NCBI RefSeq assembly: GCF_030732865.1
Contig: NZ_JASHKB010000010.1
Coordinates: 1 to 64,000, forward strand
Length of the DNA stretch: 64,000 nucleotides
Origin: Roseitalea sp. MMSF_3546
GTDB taxonomy: Bacteria > Pseudomonadota > Alphaproteobacteria > Rhizobiales > Rhizobiaceae
Direction: 5' to 3'
This document shows, in pieces, positions 54,656 to 63,259 of this stretch. The translations under genes were made by a program, and so were the position numbers. Every line of letters starts with the position of its first letter. The stretch's first letter is position 1. The notes below the pieces were generated by a model. It did no database searches and was not told the origin of the DNA. It saw nothing but the letters and a program-made list of their open reading frames with translations.

Positions 54656-56165
54656 GGCGGTGCGCAAGCCGGCTGCCGACGCCGCAGGTCCGATCATCCG
54701 CATGGCCGGCGTCACCAAGACGTTTCCGGGCGTCAAGGCGCTCGACGACGTTTCGCTCGACGTGATGGCCGGCGAAGTGCACGCGCTTCTGGGCGAGAAC
54801 GGCGCGGGCAAGTCCACGCTGATCAAGATCCTCGCCGGCGCCTACCGGATGGATGCGGGCACGATCGAGCTCGACGGCACGCCGGTCAGTTTCGAGGCGC
54901 CGGCCGATGCGCTCGCCGCCGGCGTCAAGGTGGTGTTCCAGGAGATCGCGCTGATCCCCGAATTCACCGTCGCCGAAAACATCTTCATGGAAAACCATCC
55001 GCGCAACCCGGCGGGCCTGGTCGACTGGCGCACCATGCGCCAGAAGGCGCAGGCGCTGTTCGACCGGGCCGGTTTCGCGCTCGATGTCGATGCGCCGGTC
55101 AAGGACCTGTCGCTTTCCGAGCAGCAGCTCGTGGAGATCTCGCGGGCGCTCGCCCATGACGCGCGCGTCGTCGTCATGGACGAGCCGACGTCCTCGCTGA
55201 CGCCCGGCGAGGTCGAACACCTGTTCGGCGTCATCGGCCGGCTGCGCGACATGGGCATCGGCATCGTCTATGTCAGCCACAAGCTCGAGGAGATCTTCGC
55301 CATCTGCGACCGCGCCACGGTGCTGCGCGACGGGCGCTGGGTGTCGACGAAGCCGGTCGCCGAGCACGACCACCATTCGCTGATCGTCGACATGGTCGGC
55401 CGCGAGATCACCGATCTGTTTCCCAAGACGCGGCACCAGGGTGGCGAGACCGTCGTCTCGGTCAAGAACCTTTCGACCCGGAACAAGCTCGCGGACATTT
55501 CCTTCGATGTCAGGGCGGGCGAGGTGCTGGGCTTTTTCGGGCTGATGGGCGCCGGCCGCACCGAACTGGCCAAGGCGGTCGTCGGCTACGATCCGATCAG
55601 CGCCGGCGAGATCAGCATTGGCGGCGAGCGGCTGCGACCGCACAATACCGGCCGCGCCAAGGCGCTGGGCATCGGCCTTCTGTCCGAGGACCGCAAGGAA
55701 GAAGGGCTGATGCTGGAAGCGGACGTCACGCGCAACATGACGCTGCCCTCGCTGGCGCGCTTCGCCCGCGCGGGCTTCGTCGATGCCGGCGCCGAGCGCG
55801 CCAGGGCGCAGACCTTCGTCGACCGCTTCCGCATCCGCCTTGCCAGCCTCGACCAGCCGATCCGCACGCTGTCGGGCGGCAACCAGCAAAAGGTCCTGCT
55901 GTCGCGCTGGCTGATGTACGGGCTCAAGGCCATCGTCGTCGACGAGCCGACGCGCGGCATCGACGTCGGCGCCAAGGCCGAAATCTTCGCGGCGATCAAC
56001 GAACTGGCCGCGGGCGGGCTGGCCGTCATCATGATGACGTCCGAAATGCCCGAACTGCTCAACCTGTCCGACCGGATCGCCGTCCTGGCCGAGGGACGCA
56101 TGACGGCCCTTTTCGACCGGGACGAGGCGACACAGGAGAAGGTGCTCAATGCAGCAATCGGCTGA
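54648..56165 (+). CDS. sugar ABC transporter ATP-binding protein (RbsA-like, duplicated ATPase)
   Basis: A 505-residue double ATPase. The first cassette has Walker A GENGAGKST, signature LSLSEQQLVEISRAL and Walker B VVVMDEPTSSLT; the second has a degenerate Walker A (GLMGAGRTE), signature LSGGNQQKVLLSRWL and AIVVDEPTRGID, as usual for RbsA/XylG proteins. It drives the ribose-type importer encoded around it and overlaps both permease genes. Confidence 0.92.
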   Translation: MVEAVRKPAADAAGPIIRMAGVTKTFPGVKALDDVSLDVMAGEVHALLGENGAGKSTLIKILAGAYRMDAGTIELDGTPVSFEAPADALAAGVKVVFQEIALIPEFTVAENIFMENHPRNPAGLVDWRTMRQKAQALFDRAGFALDVDAPVKDLSLSEQQLVEISRALAHDARVVVMDEPTSSLTPGEVEHLFGVIGRLRDMGIGIVYVSHKLEEIFAICDRATVLRDGRWVSTKPVAEHDHHSLIVDMVGREITDLFPKTRHQGGETVVSVKNLSTRNKLADISFDVRAGEVLGFFGLMGAGRTELAKAVVGYDPISAGEISIGGERLRPHNTGRAKALGIGLLSEDRKEEGLMLEADVTRNMTLPSLARFARAGFVDAGAERARAQTFVDRFRIRLASLDQPIRTLSGGNQQKVLLSRWLMYGLKAIVVDEPTRGIDVGAKAEIFAAINELAAGGLAVIMMTSEMPELLNLSDRIAVLAEGRMTALFDRDEATQEKVLNAAIG

Positions 56166-57138
56166 CACCGCTGCCCCCGCGCCGGCCCGGAAGGCGGACC
56201 ACCGCCTGTTTCGCGGCAATCTGGTCGCGCTCGTCGTCTCGCTGGCGCTCGTCATCGGCTTCTTTGCGCTGGCGACCGAGCATTTCTGGTCGCTGCGCAA
56301 CATCACCAATGTGCTCGGCCAGGCCTCGATCCTGATGTGCCTGACGGCCGGCGTCGCCATCGTGTTCATTTCGGGCGAGGTCGACATCTCGGTCGGCTCG
56401 CTGGTCGCCGCCATCGCCATCCCGTTGATCGTGATCATGAACGCGACCGGATCGCTGGCGCTCGGGCTTGGCGGCGCGCTGGCGCTCGGCCTTCTGATCG
56501 GCGTCGTCAACGGGTACCTTTCTGTCTATCTGAAGATCAACTCGCTGATCGTCACGCTGGGCACGCTGTTCATCATTCGCGGGCTGGTCTACCTTTACAC
56601 CGGCAAGCGGGCGATCGCCGACACGGTCTATCTGGAAAGCTTCTTCCAGCTCGGCAACGGCCGGCTGTGGGGTCTGATCCCCTACCCGGCGCTGGTCGCC
56701 TTCGCGCTGGTCGGCGGGCTTGCCGTGCTGATGACGCAGACGCGCTTTGGCCGGAAGGTCTATGCGGTGGGCGGCAACGCCGAAGTGGCGCGCCTTGCCG
56801 GCTACAATGTGCGGCGCATCAAGTTCACCTGTTTCGTCATCTCCTCGCTGGCGGCGACGGTCGGCGGCATCCTGCTGGCCTCGCGGCTTGGCTCGGCGGT
56901 GCATGTGGCCGGACTCAACTACGAGTTCCAGGCGGTGGCGGCGGCCGTACTCGGCGGGGTCAGCCTCGCCGGCGGCATCGGCGGGCTGATCGGGTCGGCG
57001 CTGGGCGTGCTGATCCTGGCCTTCGTGTCAAACGGGCTGGGCATGATGAGCGCGCCGACCGAGTGGCAGCTCGTCATCACCGGGGCGATCATCATCGCGG
57101 CCGTCGCGCTCGATTCGGCCAAGCGCGAACGCGCCTGA
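56149..57138 (+). CDS. ribose-type ABC transporter permease (RbsC-like), second
   Basis: A 329-residue BPD_transp_2 permease with the FISGEVDISVGSLVAA signature near residue 73-88 and AVGGNAEVARLAGYNV in the cytoplasmic loop. GGAGAAGG precedes the ATG, which lies inside the end of the ATPase gene. Related to but distinct from the permease at 53663-54655. Confidence 0.9.
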   Translation: MQQSADTAAPAPARKADHRLFRGNLVALVVSLALVIGFFALATEHFWSLRNITNVLGQASILMCLTAGVAIVFISGEVDISVGSLVAAIAIPLIVIMNATGSLALGLGGALALGLLIGVVNGYLSVYLKINSLIVTLGTLFIIRGLVYLYTGKRAIADTVYLESFFQLGNGRLWGLIPYPALVAFALVGGLAVLMTQTRFGRKVYAVGGNAEVARLAGYNVRRIKFTCFVISSLAATVGGILLASRLGSAVHVAGLNYEFQAVAAAVLGGVSLAGGIGGLIGSALGVLILAFVSNGLGMMSAPTEWQLVITGAIIIAAVALDSAKRERA

Positions 57139-57154
57139 ACAAAGGGAGGCACCC

Positions 57155-57955
57155 ATGGCACGGCTCACGAACAAGGTTGCGGTGATCACCGGCGGGGCGA
57201 ACGGCATCGGCCGGTCGATCGCCGAGGCGATGGCGGCCGAGGGCGCCAGCATCGCCATCGGGGACATCGCCGACGATGCGGGCGCCGAAACGGTCGCCGC
57301 CATCGAGGCAAGCGGCGCAAGGGCCGTTTACCGCCCATGCGACGTTGCGAACGGCGCGGACATCAAGGCGCTGATCGAGGCCGCCATCGCCGAATTCGGC
57401 CGGCTCGACATCCTGGTCAACAATGCCGCGGTCGCCATTGGCGGCATGCCGGTGCACGAGATGACCGACGCGCAATGGGACAGGCTCATCGCCACCAATC
57501 TGTCGAGCGTGTTTCACGGCTGCAAACACGCCCTGCCGCACATGATCGCCGCCAAGTCCGGCTCGATCATCAATATGGCCTCGGCGCAGGGCCATGTCGG
57601 GCTCGACGGCTGGACGGCCTATGCCGGCGCCAAGGGCGCGATCATGTCGATGACCCGGCAGATGGCGGTCGAGTTCGGCAAGCACAATGTGCGCGTCAAT
57701 TCGATCTCGCCGGGCACGATCGCAACGCCGATGAACGAAAAGGTCGTCGCCGATCTGGGCGAGCATGTCGCCAAGGCGTGGGTGCTGATGCATCCCATCG
57801 GCCGTATCGGCAAGCCCGAGGAGGTGGCCGAGGCGGCCGTCTATCTCGCCTCGGACCTGGCCGGGTTCACCACGGGCATCGATCTGCGCGTCGATGGCGG
57901 TCTGACCGCCACGCCGCGCTTCCTGCCCGATCTGTTCAAGCCGGACGACGCGTAA
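57155..57955 (+). CDS. short-chain dehydrogenase/reductase
   Basis: A 266-residue classical SDR: cofactor motif TGGANGIG (12-19), NNAA (89-92), catalytic Ser143, Tyr156 and Lys160 (YAGAK), and the C-terminal DGGLTATP. It oxidises a hydroxyl group of the imported compound or reduces a keto intermediate with NAD(P). GGGAGG precedes the ATG. It is the first enzyme after the importer, so it may catalyse the first step. Confidence 0.9.
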   Translation: MARLTNKVAVITGGANGIGRSIAEAMAAEGASIAIGDIADDAGAETVAAIEASGARAVYRPCDVANGADIKALIEAAIAEFGRLDILVNNAAVAIGGMPVHEMTDAQWDRLIATNLSSVFHGCKHALPHMIAAKSGSIINMASAQGHVGLDGWTAYAGAKGAIMSMTRQMAVEFGKHNVRVNSISPGTIATPMNEKVVADLGEHVAKAWVLMHPIGRIGKPEEVAEAAVYLASDLAGFTTGIDLRVDGGLTATPRFLPDLFKPDDA

Positions 57956-57980
57956 GGCGCCCGGCGGAAAGGAAACAGCC

Positions 57981-59210
57981 ATGCAAAAAGCACTGACCGG
58001 CGTTCGCGTCCTCGATTTCAGCCACCTGCTGCAGGGGCCGTTCGCCACCCAGCTCCTGGGCGACATGGGCGCCGACATCATCAAGATCGAGCGGGCCGGC
58101 AAGGGCGACATGTTCCGCTCGCTGACCTTCTTCAACCGCTGGGTCGGCGGTTCGGAAAGCCCCAGCTTTCTGGCCTGGAACCGCAACAAGCGCTCGATCG
58201 CGGTCAATCTGAAATCGCCGCGCATCCACCAGATCGTCATGGACATGGCGACCAGGGCCGACGTCGTCGTCCAGAACTTCCGGCCCGGGGTGCTCGAGCG
58301 GCTGGGCTATGGCTACGAGGATTTTCAAGCCGTCAACGAGCGCATCATCTATTGCTCGGGTTCGGGCTATGGCGAAAGCGGACCCTATGTCGACCGGCCC
58401 GGCCAGGACATGCTGATCCAGGGGCTTTCGGGCGTTTCGGCGGCCACCGGCCGGGCCGACCAGCCGCCGGTGCCGCTGGGCGCGGGCATCGCCGACCAGA
58501 TCGGCGCGATGAACATGGTCTATGCGATCCTGTCGGCGCTTTATTATCGCGAGAAGACCGGCAAGGGCCAGAAGATCGAGGTCAATCTGCTCGCCGGCAT
58601 GCTGGCGCATCTGGGGCAGGAGTTCGTGTCCGTGCTCAATCTGGGCATCGATTTCGAACGCCCCAAATCGGGCATCGGCCATCCGGGCATGGATGCGCCC
58701 TTCGGCATCTACGAAACGCGCGACGGCCGCTTCGTGTCGATCGCGATGAGCCCGTATGCGCATCTGGTCCGGACGCTCGGCGCCGAGGAGCTGCTCGCCT
58801 ATGACGACCCGCAGGTGCTGTTCGACCAGCGCGACGAGGTGTGGGAGAAGATCAACGCGGTCACAAAGACGTTCGACTGCGACCCGCTGCTCGAAAAGCT
58901 GCTCGCCGCCGACATCTGGACCGCCGAGGTCAAGGACTTCCGCCGCGCCGCCGCCGACCCGCAGGTCGCGCATATGGGCATGATCCAGTCCTACGGGCAT
59001 CCGCTCGCCGGCGACGTGCAAGTCGTCGGCCCGGCCGTTACGATGTCCGAGACGCCGCCGGCGATCGACCGGCCGGCTCCGATGATCGGCGAGCATGGCC
59101 GCGAGATCCTGGCCGAATTCGGCGTCGGGCGCGAGGAGATCGCCGCGCTCGAGGCGGCCGGCGACATCACGGTGCAGGAGGCGCCCAAGGACAGGGCCGT
59201 CTCGGCATGA
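57981..59210 (+). CDS. class III (CaiB/BaiF) CoA-transferase
   Basis: A 409-residue family III CoA-transferase: GVRVLDFSHLLQGPFATQLLGDMGADIIKIE at the N-terminus, NFRPGVLERLGYGYE in the middle and the catalytic Asp143 in PGQDMLIQGLSG, which forms the glutamyl-type anhydride intermediate in this family. It transfers CoA between carboxylic acids. It follows the SDR after 25 bp and overlaps the mutarotase-like gene (ATGA). Confidence 0.9.
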   Translation: MQKALTGVRVLDFSHLLQGPFATQLLGDMGADIIKIERAGKGDMFRSLTFFNRWVGGSESPSFLAWNRNKRSIAVNLKSPRIHQIVMDMATRADVVVQNFRPGVLERLGYGYEDFQAVNERIIYCSGSGYGESGPYVDRPGQDMLIQGLSGVSAATGRADQPPVPLGAGIADQIGAMNMVYAILSALYYREKTGKGQKIEVNLLAGMLAHLGQEFVSVLNLGIDFERPKSGIGHPGMDAPFGIYETRDGRFVSIAMSPYAHLVRTLGAEELLAYDDPQVLFDQRDEVWEKINAVTKTFDCDPLLEKLLAADIWTAEVKDFRRAAADPQVAHMGMIQSYGHPLAGDVQVVGPAVTMSETPPAIDRPAPMIGEHGREILAEFGVGREEIAALEAAGDITVQEAPKDRAVSA

Positions 59211-60223
59211 CTGCGGGCGGGCAAAGCCGGGCACTGGCCTGGCGGCACGGCGTCGTCAGCGTCGAGGCGCTCGGCGGGATGATCGGGCCGACGATGTTCC
59301 TGCTCGATGACGGACGGCCGGTCAGCCCGCTGCATGTGGCGCCGTGGTTCGACGAGCCCGATGCGCTGGCTGCGGGCGGGCTGATCGCGGGCCTGCGCGG
59401 GGAATGGCCCTGCGTGCCGTTCGGCTATCCGATGCCGTCGGCCGGTTTTCCGGCCGAATGGCAGGCGGTGATGGACGACGATGCAACGCCCGGCCCGGTG
59501 CACGGGCATTCCTCCAATGCTGACTGGACCTTCACCGACGCGCGCGCCGACGCGATCACGCTGGCCATCGACTACCCGCAGGAGGATGCGGTCAGCCGGC
59601 TCGAACGCGTGGTCCGGCCCGACCCGCAGGCGCCGGCGCTCGACATCGAGCTGACCGTGCATGCGCGGCGGCCGGTGCGCGAGCCGATCGCCCTTCACGG
59701 CTGCTTTCGCCTGCCGCTCGAGGCCGGCGCGGCGCGTCTTGCGCCCGGCCGCTTTGCGACGGGCCGCACGCATCCGGGACGGGTCGAACCCGAAGCGCCG
59801 CTGTTTGCCGCCGACAGGAGGTTTTCCTCGCTCGCCGAAGTGCCCGGCATCAACGGGCAAACGGTCGATGCCACCGCCCTGCCCTTCGACGCGGCCGTCG
59901 AGGAACTCCTGCAACTGGACGGTATCGACGGGCGCTTCGACCTGGTCAACACCGCCGAGGGCTATCGCATGCGGCTGAGCTGGGACGCCGACATCCTGCC
60001 CAGCGTGCTGCTTTGGTATTCCAATCGCGGACGCAGCGCCCCGCCCTGGTCGAGCCGGCATCTTTGCATCGGCATCGAGCCGCTGTGCTCGCCCTTCGGC
60101 CTGGCACCGGCAACGGCCCGCGCCGACAGTCCGATCGCGCGGGCGGGGACGCCCACCGCCGTGGCGCTCGATCCCGACAATCCGCTCACCATCGGTTACC
60201 GCATTGCGGTCGATGCCGCCTGA
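59207..60223 (+). CDS. galactose mutarotase-like protein
   Basis: A 338-residue protein whose beta-rich sequence and late elements (RMRLSWDADILPSVLLWYSN, CIGIEPLCSPFGLAP, then a C-terminal IGYRIAV strand) resemble aldose 1-epimerase-fold proteins, with the Glu in GIEP at the place of the catalytic base. The usual His pair is not clear: HGHSSNADW near residue 98 is the best candidate. It probably binds or epimerises a sugar or sugar lactone. The start is set by the ATGA overlap with the CoA-transferase gene. The family assignment is moderate. Confidence 0.6.
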   Translation: MTAGGQSRALAWRHGVVSVEALGGMIGPTMFLLDDGRPVSPLHVAPWFDEPDALAAGGLIAGLRGEWPCVPFGYPMPSAGFPAEWQAVMDDDATPGPVHGHSSNADWTFTDARADAITLAIDYPQEDAVSRLERVVRPDPQAPALDIELTVHARRPVREPIALHGCFRLPLEAGAARLAPGRFATGRTHPGRVEPEAPLFAADRRFSSLAEVPGINGQTVDATALPFDAAVEELLQLDGIDGRFDLVNTAEGYRMRLSWDADILPSVLLWYSNRGRSAPPWSSRHLCIGIEPLCSPFGLAPATARADSPIARAGTPTAVALDPDNPLTIGYRIAVDAA

Positions 60224-60239
60224 CCGCGAAAGGCCCGCC

Positions 60240-62009
60240 ATGTCGCTCGTCAAGTCCAACAGCCCGGAGTTCCTGACCGTCGCACAGATGGCCGCGCGGG
60301 TCGCCGACGGCGCGTGCATCTCGATCGGCGGGCATCATTTCGCGCGCCTGCCGATCGCGCTCGTCCGCGCCATCTGCAAGCGGCGCCCGAAAGACCTGCG
60401 CTATCTGAGCTGGGCGGGCGGGCTGCCGCTCGAGATGCTGCTGGAGGCCGAGGCGGTCGCCAGCGCCGACATCTGCTTTTCGAGCCTCGACATCTTCGGG
60501 CTGGCGCCGCGCTTTCGAAAGGCGGCGGAGACCGGGGCCATCGAGGTCAATGACTGGCCAGCGCTGGCACTGATCCAGAGTCTTCGGGCCCGCGAGCAGA
60601 ACCTGCCTTTCCTCCCGATGCAGGTTCCGGCGGGCTCGTCGATGATGGAGCTGTGTCCGGCGCTGGCCGCCCACACCGATCCGCGCACCGGCCGGACGGT
60701 GGCGCTGGTCGAGGCCCGGCAGATCGACGTGTTCTGCGTGCACGCCCCGCGCGCCGACACCGCCGGCAATGTCGAGATCTATGGCGCGCAGGCGCTCGAC
60801 AAGATCCAGGCCGGCGCGGCGAAACAGGTCTTCGTCACGGTCGAGGAGGTGGTGCCGGCCGGCCATCTGAACGCCGATGGCCGCAATCTGATCATTCAGC
60901 GCAACCGGGTCAGCGCCATCGCGCATGTGCCGGGCGGGGCCTATCCGTGCTCGTGTCTGCCCTACTATGCCACCGATTTTGCCCGGATCCGCGAAATCCT
61001 GGAGACCGAGGGCGTGCGCCTTGTCGACGCGCTCGCCGTGCCCGAGGACGGCGTGCCGCCCCTGATGCGCCATGCCGCCAAGGTGCCGGCCCGGGCGATC
61101 GTGCCGGCCGCGTTCCAGCCCGGCGCGGTGGCGCCCGATGCGCCGCCGACGGTCGACGAGGTGATGGCGGTGCGCATTGCGCGCTCGCTCGACAATGAAA
61201 GCCATGCCAGCGCCGGCGCGGTCTCGCCGCTCGCCAATGTCGCTTATCGGCTGGCCAAGGCGACCCATGCGCCGGGGATGATGATCACGACGCTTTCGGG
61301 CGGGCATATCGACGTGGCGGCCGGCACCATGTCGCTGTCGATGATGGAAACCATGGATGCGCAGACGGCCGTCAGCCATGTCGGCGGCGAGGACAGCTAC
61401 TGGTTCGCCTATCAGGGCGGCTACATCACGCACGAGATCGTCGGCACCGCGCAGATCGATGCGCAGGGGCGGACCAACACAATCGGCCTGACCAAACCCT
61501 CGGGCGGCATGCTGCGCCTGCCCGGACAGGGCGGCATGGCCGATGTCGCCAACATGCATCAGAACTTCATCGTCTATGTGCCGCGCCACGCGCCGGCGGC
61601 GATGGTCGAGACGGTCGAGGTGGTCAGCGCCGGGCGCGGACTGATCTCGGCCGCCGAGCGCGAGGCGGCGGGTTACCGGCCGGGCGCGATCATGGTGTTC
61701 ACCAATATGTGCGTGTTCCGCTATGACGAGGCGGTCGGCCAGCTCGTCGTCGCCGAACTGATGCCGGGCGCGACGCGCGAGGACGTCCAGGCCAATACCG
61801 GGTTCAAGGTGATCTTCGCCGAGGATGTGGCCGATGTCGCCCCGCCCACGGCAAAGGAGCTGTTCGCGCTGCGCCACGAGGTCGACCCGATCGGGCTGCG
61901 CCGGCTCGAATTCGTCAGCGCGCGCGAGCGTGGCGCCATCCTCGACGACATCATCGCGCGGGACCGCGCGGCCACCGAACGCATCACCGGATTGGCGCGG
62001 CCGGGCTGA
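60240..62009 (+). CDS. single-chain class I CoA-transferase (glutaconate/3-oxoacid type)
   Basis: A 589-residue protein combining alpha-like (about 1-290: ISIGGHHFARLPIALVRAI, LSWAGGLPLEMLL, APRADTAGNVEI) and beta-like (about 305-580: VMAVRIARSL, GGHIDVAAGTMSLS, GGMLRLPGQGGMADVAN) class I CoA-transferase domains in one chain. In glutaconate CoA-transferase these are separate subunits. The usual catalytic Glu of the beta part could not be placed with certainty. ATG at 60240. It lies 16 bp after the mutarotase-like gene. Confidence 0.8.
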   Translation: MSLVKSNSPEFLTVAQMAARVADGACISIGGHHFARLPIALVRAICKRRPKDLRYLSWAGGLPLEMLLEAEAVASADICFSSLDIFGLAPRFRKAAETGAIEVNDWPALALIQSLRAREQNLPFLPMQVPAGSSMMELCPALAAHTDPRTGRTVALVEARQIDVFCVHAPRADTAGNVEIYGAQALDKIQAGAAKQVFVTVEEVVPAGHLNADGRNLIIQRNRVSAIAHVPGGAYPCSCLPYYATDFARIREILETEGVRLVDALAVPEDGVPPLMRHAAKVPARAIVPAAFQPGAVAPDAPPTVDEVMAVRIARSLDNESHASAGAVSPLANVAYRLAKATHAPGMMITTLSGGHIDVAAGTMSLSMMETMDAQTAVSHVGGEDSYWFAYQGGYITHEIVGTAQIDAQGRTNTIGLTKPSGGMLRLPGQGGMADVANMHQNFIVYVPRHAPAAMVETVEVVSAGRGLISAAEREAAGYRPGAIMVFTNMCVFRYDEAVGQLVVAELMPGATREDVQANTGFKVIFAEDVADVAPPTAKELFALRHEVDPIGLRRLEFVSARERGAILDDIIARDRAATERITGLARPG

Positions 62010-62032
62010 GCCGTCGCGCAAGGGAGGACAGC

Positions 62033-62869
62033 ATGGAACCGCTATTGCCGATGAGTGCCGCAAAGGTCTTCTATGACGGCATATTCGACAGCCCGCGACT
62101 GGCGCATCCGGAGGGCGTGGCCGTGCATGCGGACGGCTCGGTCTGGTGCGGCACCGAAAACGGCGATCTGGTGCGCATCAAGGCGGACGCCAGCGCGATG
62201 GCCGGCATTGCCAAAAATGACGGCTTCCTGCTCGGGCTTGCCTTCGACGCGGCCGGCAATTGCTATGCCTGCGACCTGCGGCATGCGGCGATCTTCCGAT
62301 ACGAGGCGGCGACGGGCGCCTTCGACCGGTTCGCCGATGGCGGGATCGCGGTGCCCAACTATCCGGTGGTCGACGACGCCAATGGCTGGCTCTACGTCTC
62401 CGATTCCCACGGCTGGGACGAGCCGGGCGGCGGCATCTACCGCTATGACCTTCGAACCGGCGAAGGCGGGCTGTGGTCGAGCACGCCGATGCATTTCGCC
62501 AACGGCATGGCCATGGCGCCGGACGGCTCGGGCCTTTACGTGGTCGAGAGCACGGCGGCGCGGCTGTCCTTCGTGCCGATCGCCGCGGACGGTTCGGCCG
62601 GCGCGCCGCGCGTCGTCACGAACGGCCTGTCGCAGGTGCCCGACGGCGTGCTGGTCATGCCCAATGGCGACCTGATGGTCTCGTGCTACGAGCCGGGCCG
62701 CATCTACCGCTACAGCGAACGCAACGGGCTCGAACTGGTGATCCACGATCCCAACGCCGTCATTCTCGCCCACCCGACCAATATCGCGCTGACGGGCGAG
62801 AGGTTGATCACGGCGAGCCTTGGCCGCTGGCATCTGGCCGAAGTCGACCTGTCCGCCCTGCCCGGCTGA
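62033..62869 (+). CDS. SMP-30/gluconolactonase-family lactonase
   Basis: A 278-residue six-bladed propeller of the SMP-30 family: metal ligand Glu in AHPEGVAVH (Glu27), AFDAAGNCYACD, HFANGMAMAPDG with the Asn ligand and VPDGVLVMPNGDLMVS with the Asp ligand. It hydrolyses a sugar-acid lactone. AGGGAGGA precedes the ATG. It is the last gene of the operon and completes an oxidation-lactone-acid sequence with the SDR. Confidence 0.88.
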   Translation: MEPLLPMSAAKVFYDGIFDSPRLAHPEGVAVHADGSVWCGTENGDLVRIKADASAMAGIAKNDGFLLGLAFDAAGNCYACDLRHAAIFRYEAATGAFDRFADGGIAVPNYPVVDDANGWLYVSDSHGWDEPGGGIYRYDLRTGEGGLWSSTPMHFANGMAMAPDGSGLYVVESTAARLSFVPIAADGSAGAPRVVTNGLSQVPDGVLVMPNGDLMVSCYEPGRIYRYSERNGLELVIHDPNAVILAHPTNIALTGERLITASLGRWHLAEVDLSALPG

Positions 62870-62941
62870 ACGATTTGGGGCAGCGACGAGGTCAGCCGGG
62901 CCGCTTCGGTGGGATGCGGACCGGTATCGTTGCGGCCGGAT

Positions 62942-62965
62942 CGCCGTTTACGGCGTGGCTGTTTT
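62942..62965 (+). terminator. possible terminator after the SMP-30 gene
   Basis: CGCCG and CGGCG arms (62942-62946, 62951-62955) around TTTA, then TTTT at 62962-62965. Short stem; modest support. It lies between the convergent SMP-30 and small-protein genes. Confidence 0.35.
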
Positions 62966-62972
62966 GGAGCAT

Positions 62973-63248
62973 TCACAGGGCGGCGCAGGCGGGGGTCACC
63001 GGACCTTCAAGATGCTCGGCAAAACATCCGAGTTTGCCAAAAGCCTTGCAGTTGGCAAATTCAACACAGCGTTCAATGGAATGGCCGTCCGATATGCAGG
63101 CGTCCAATGCCAGATTATAATCCACCTGACTGAAGTATTGAGTGCAGGTCGTCTGCAAAAGCAGCAAACCCAACGCGCTCCCTGACGAAAGAAGCGGCGC
63201 ACCCTCGGGCGTGAACTGGAACAGGCCTTTCGCTCGCTGTCGTCCCAT
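62973..63248 (-). CDS. small cysteine-containing protein of unknown function
   Basis: A 91-residue frame starting MGRQRAKGLFQF at the ATG at 63248, with GGGGGAAGG just upstream. A hydrophobic stretch (SALGLLLL, about residues 23-30) is followed by a domain with six cysteines, CTQYF, DACISDGH, RCVEF, NCKAF, GCFAEH and PACAAL. The coding stretch is AT-richer than its neighbours (63000-63180), which suggests either recent acquisition or a non-coding region. An outer-membrane or periplasmic cysteine-rich protein is possible; no family was recognised. Confidence 0.45.
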   Translation of the reverse strand: MGRQRAKGLFQFTPEGAPLLSSGSALGLLLLQTTCTQYFSQVDYNLALDACISDGHSIERCVEFANCKAFGKLGCFAEHLEGPVTPACAAL

Positions 63249-63259
63249 CGCCTTCCCCC

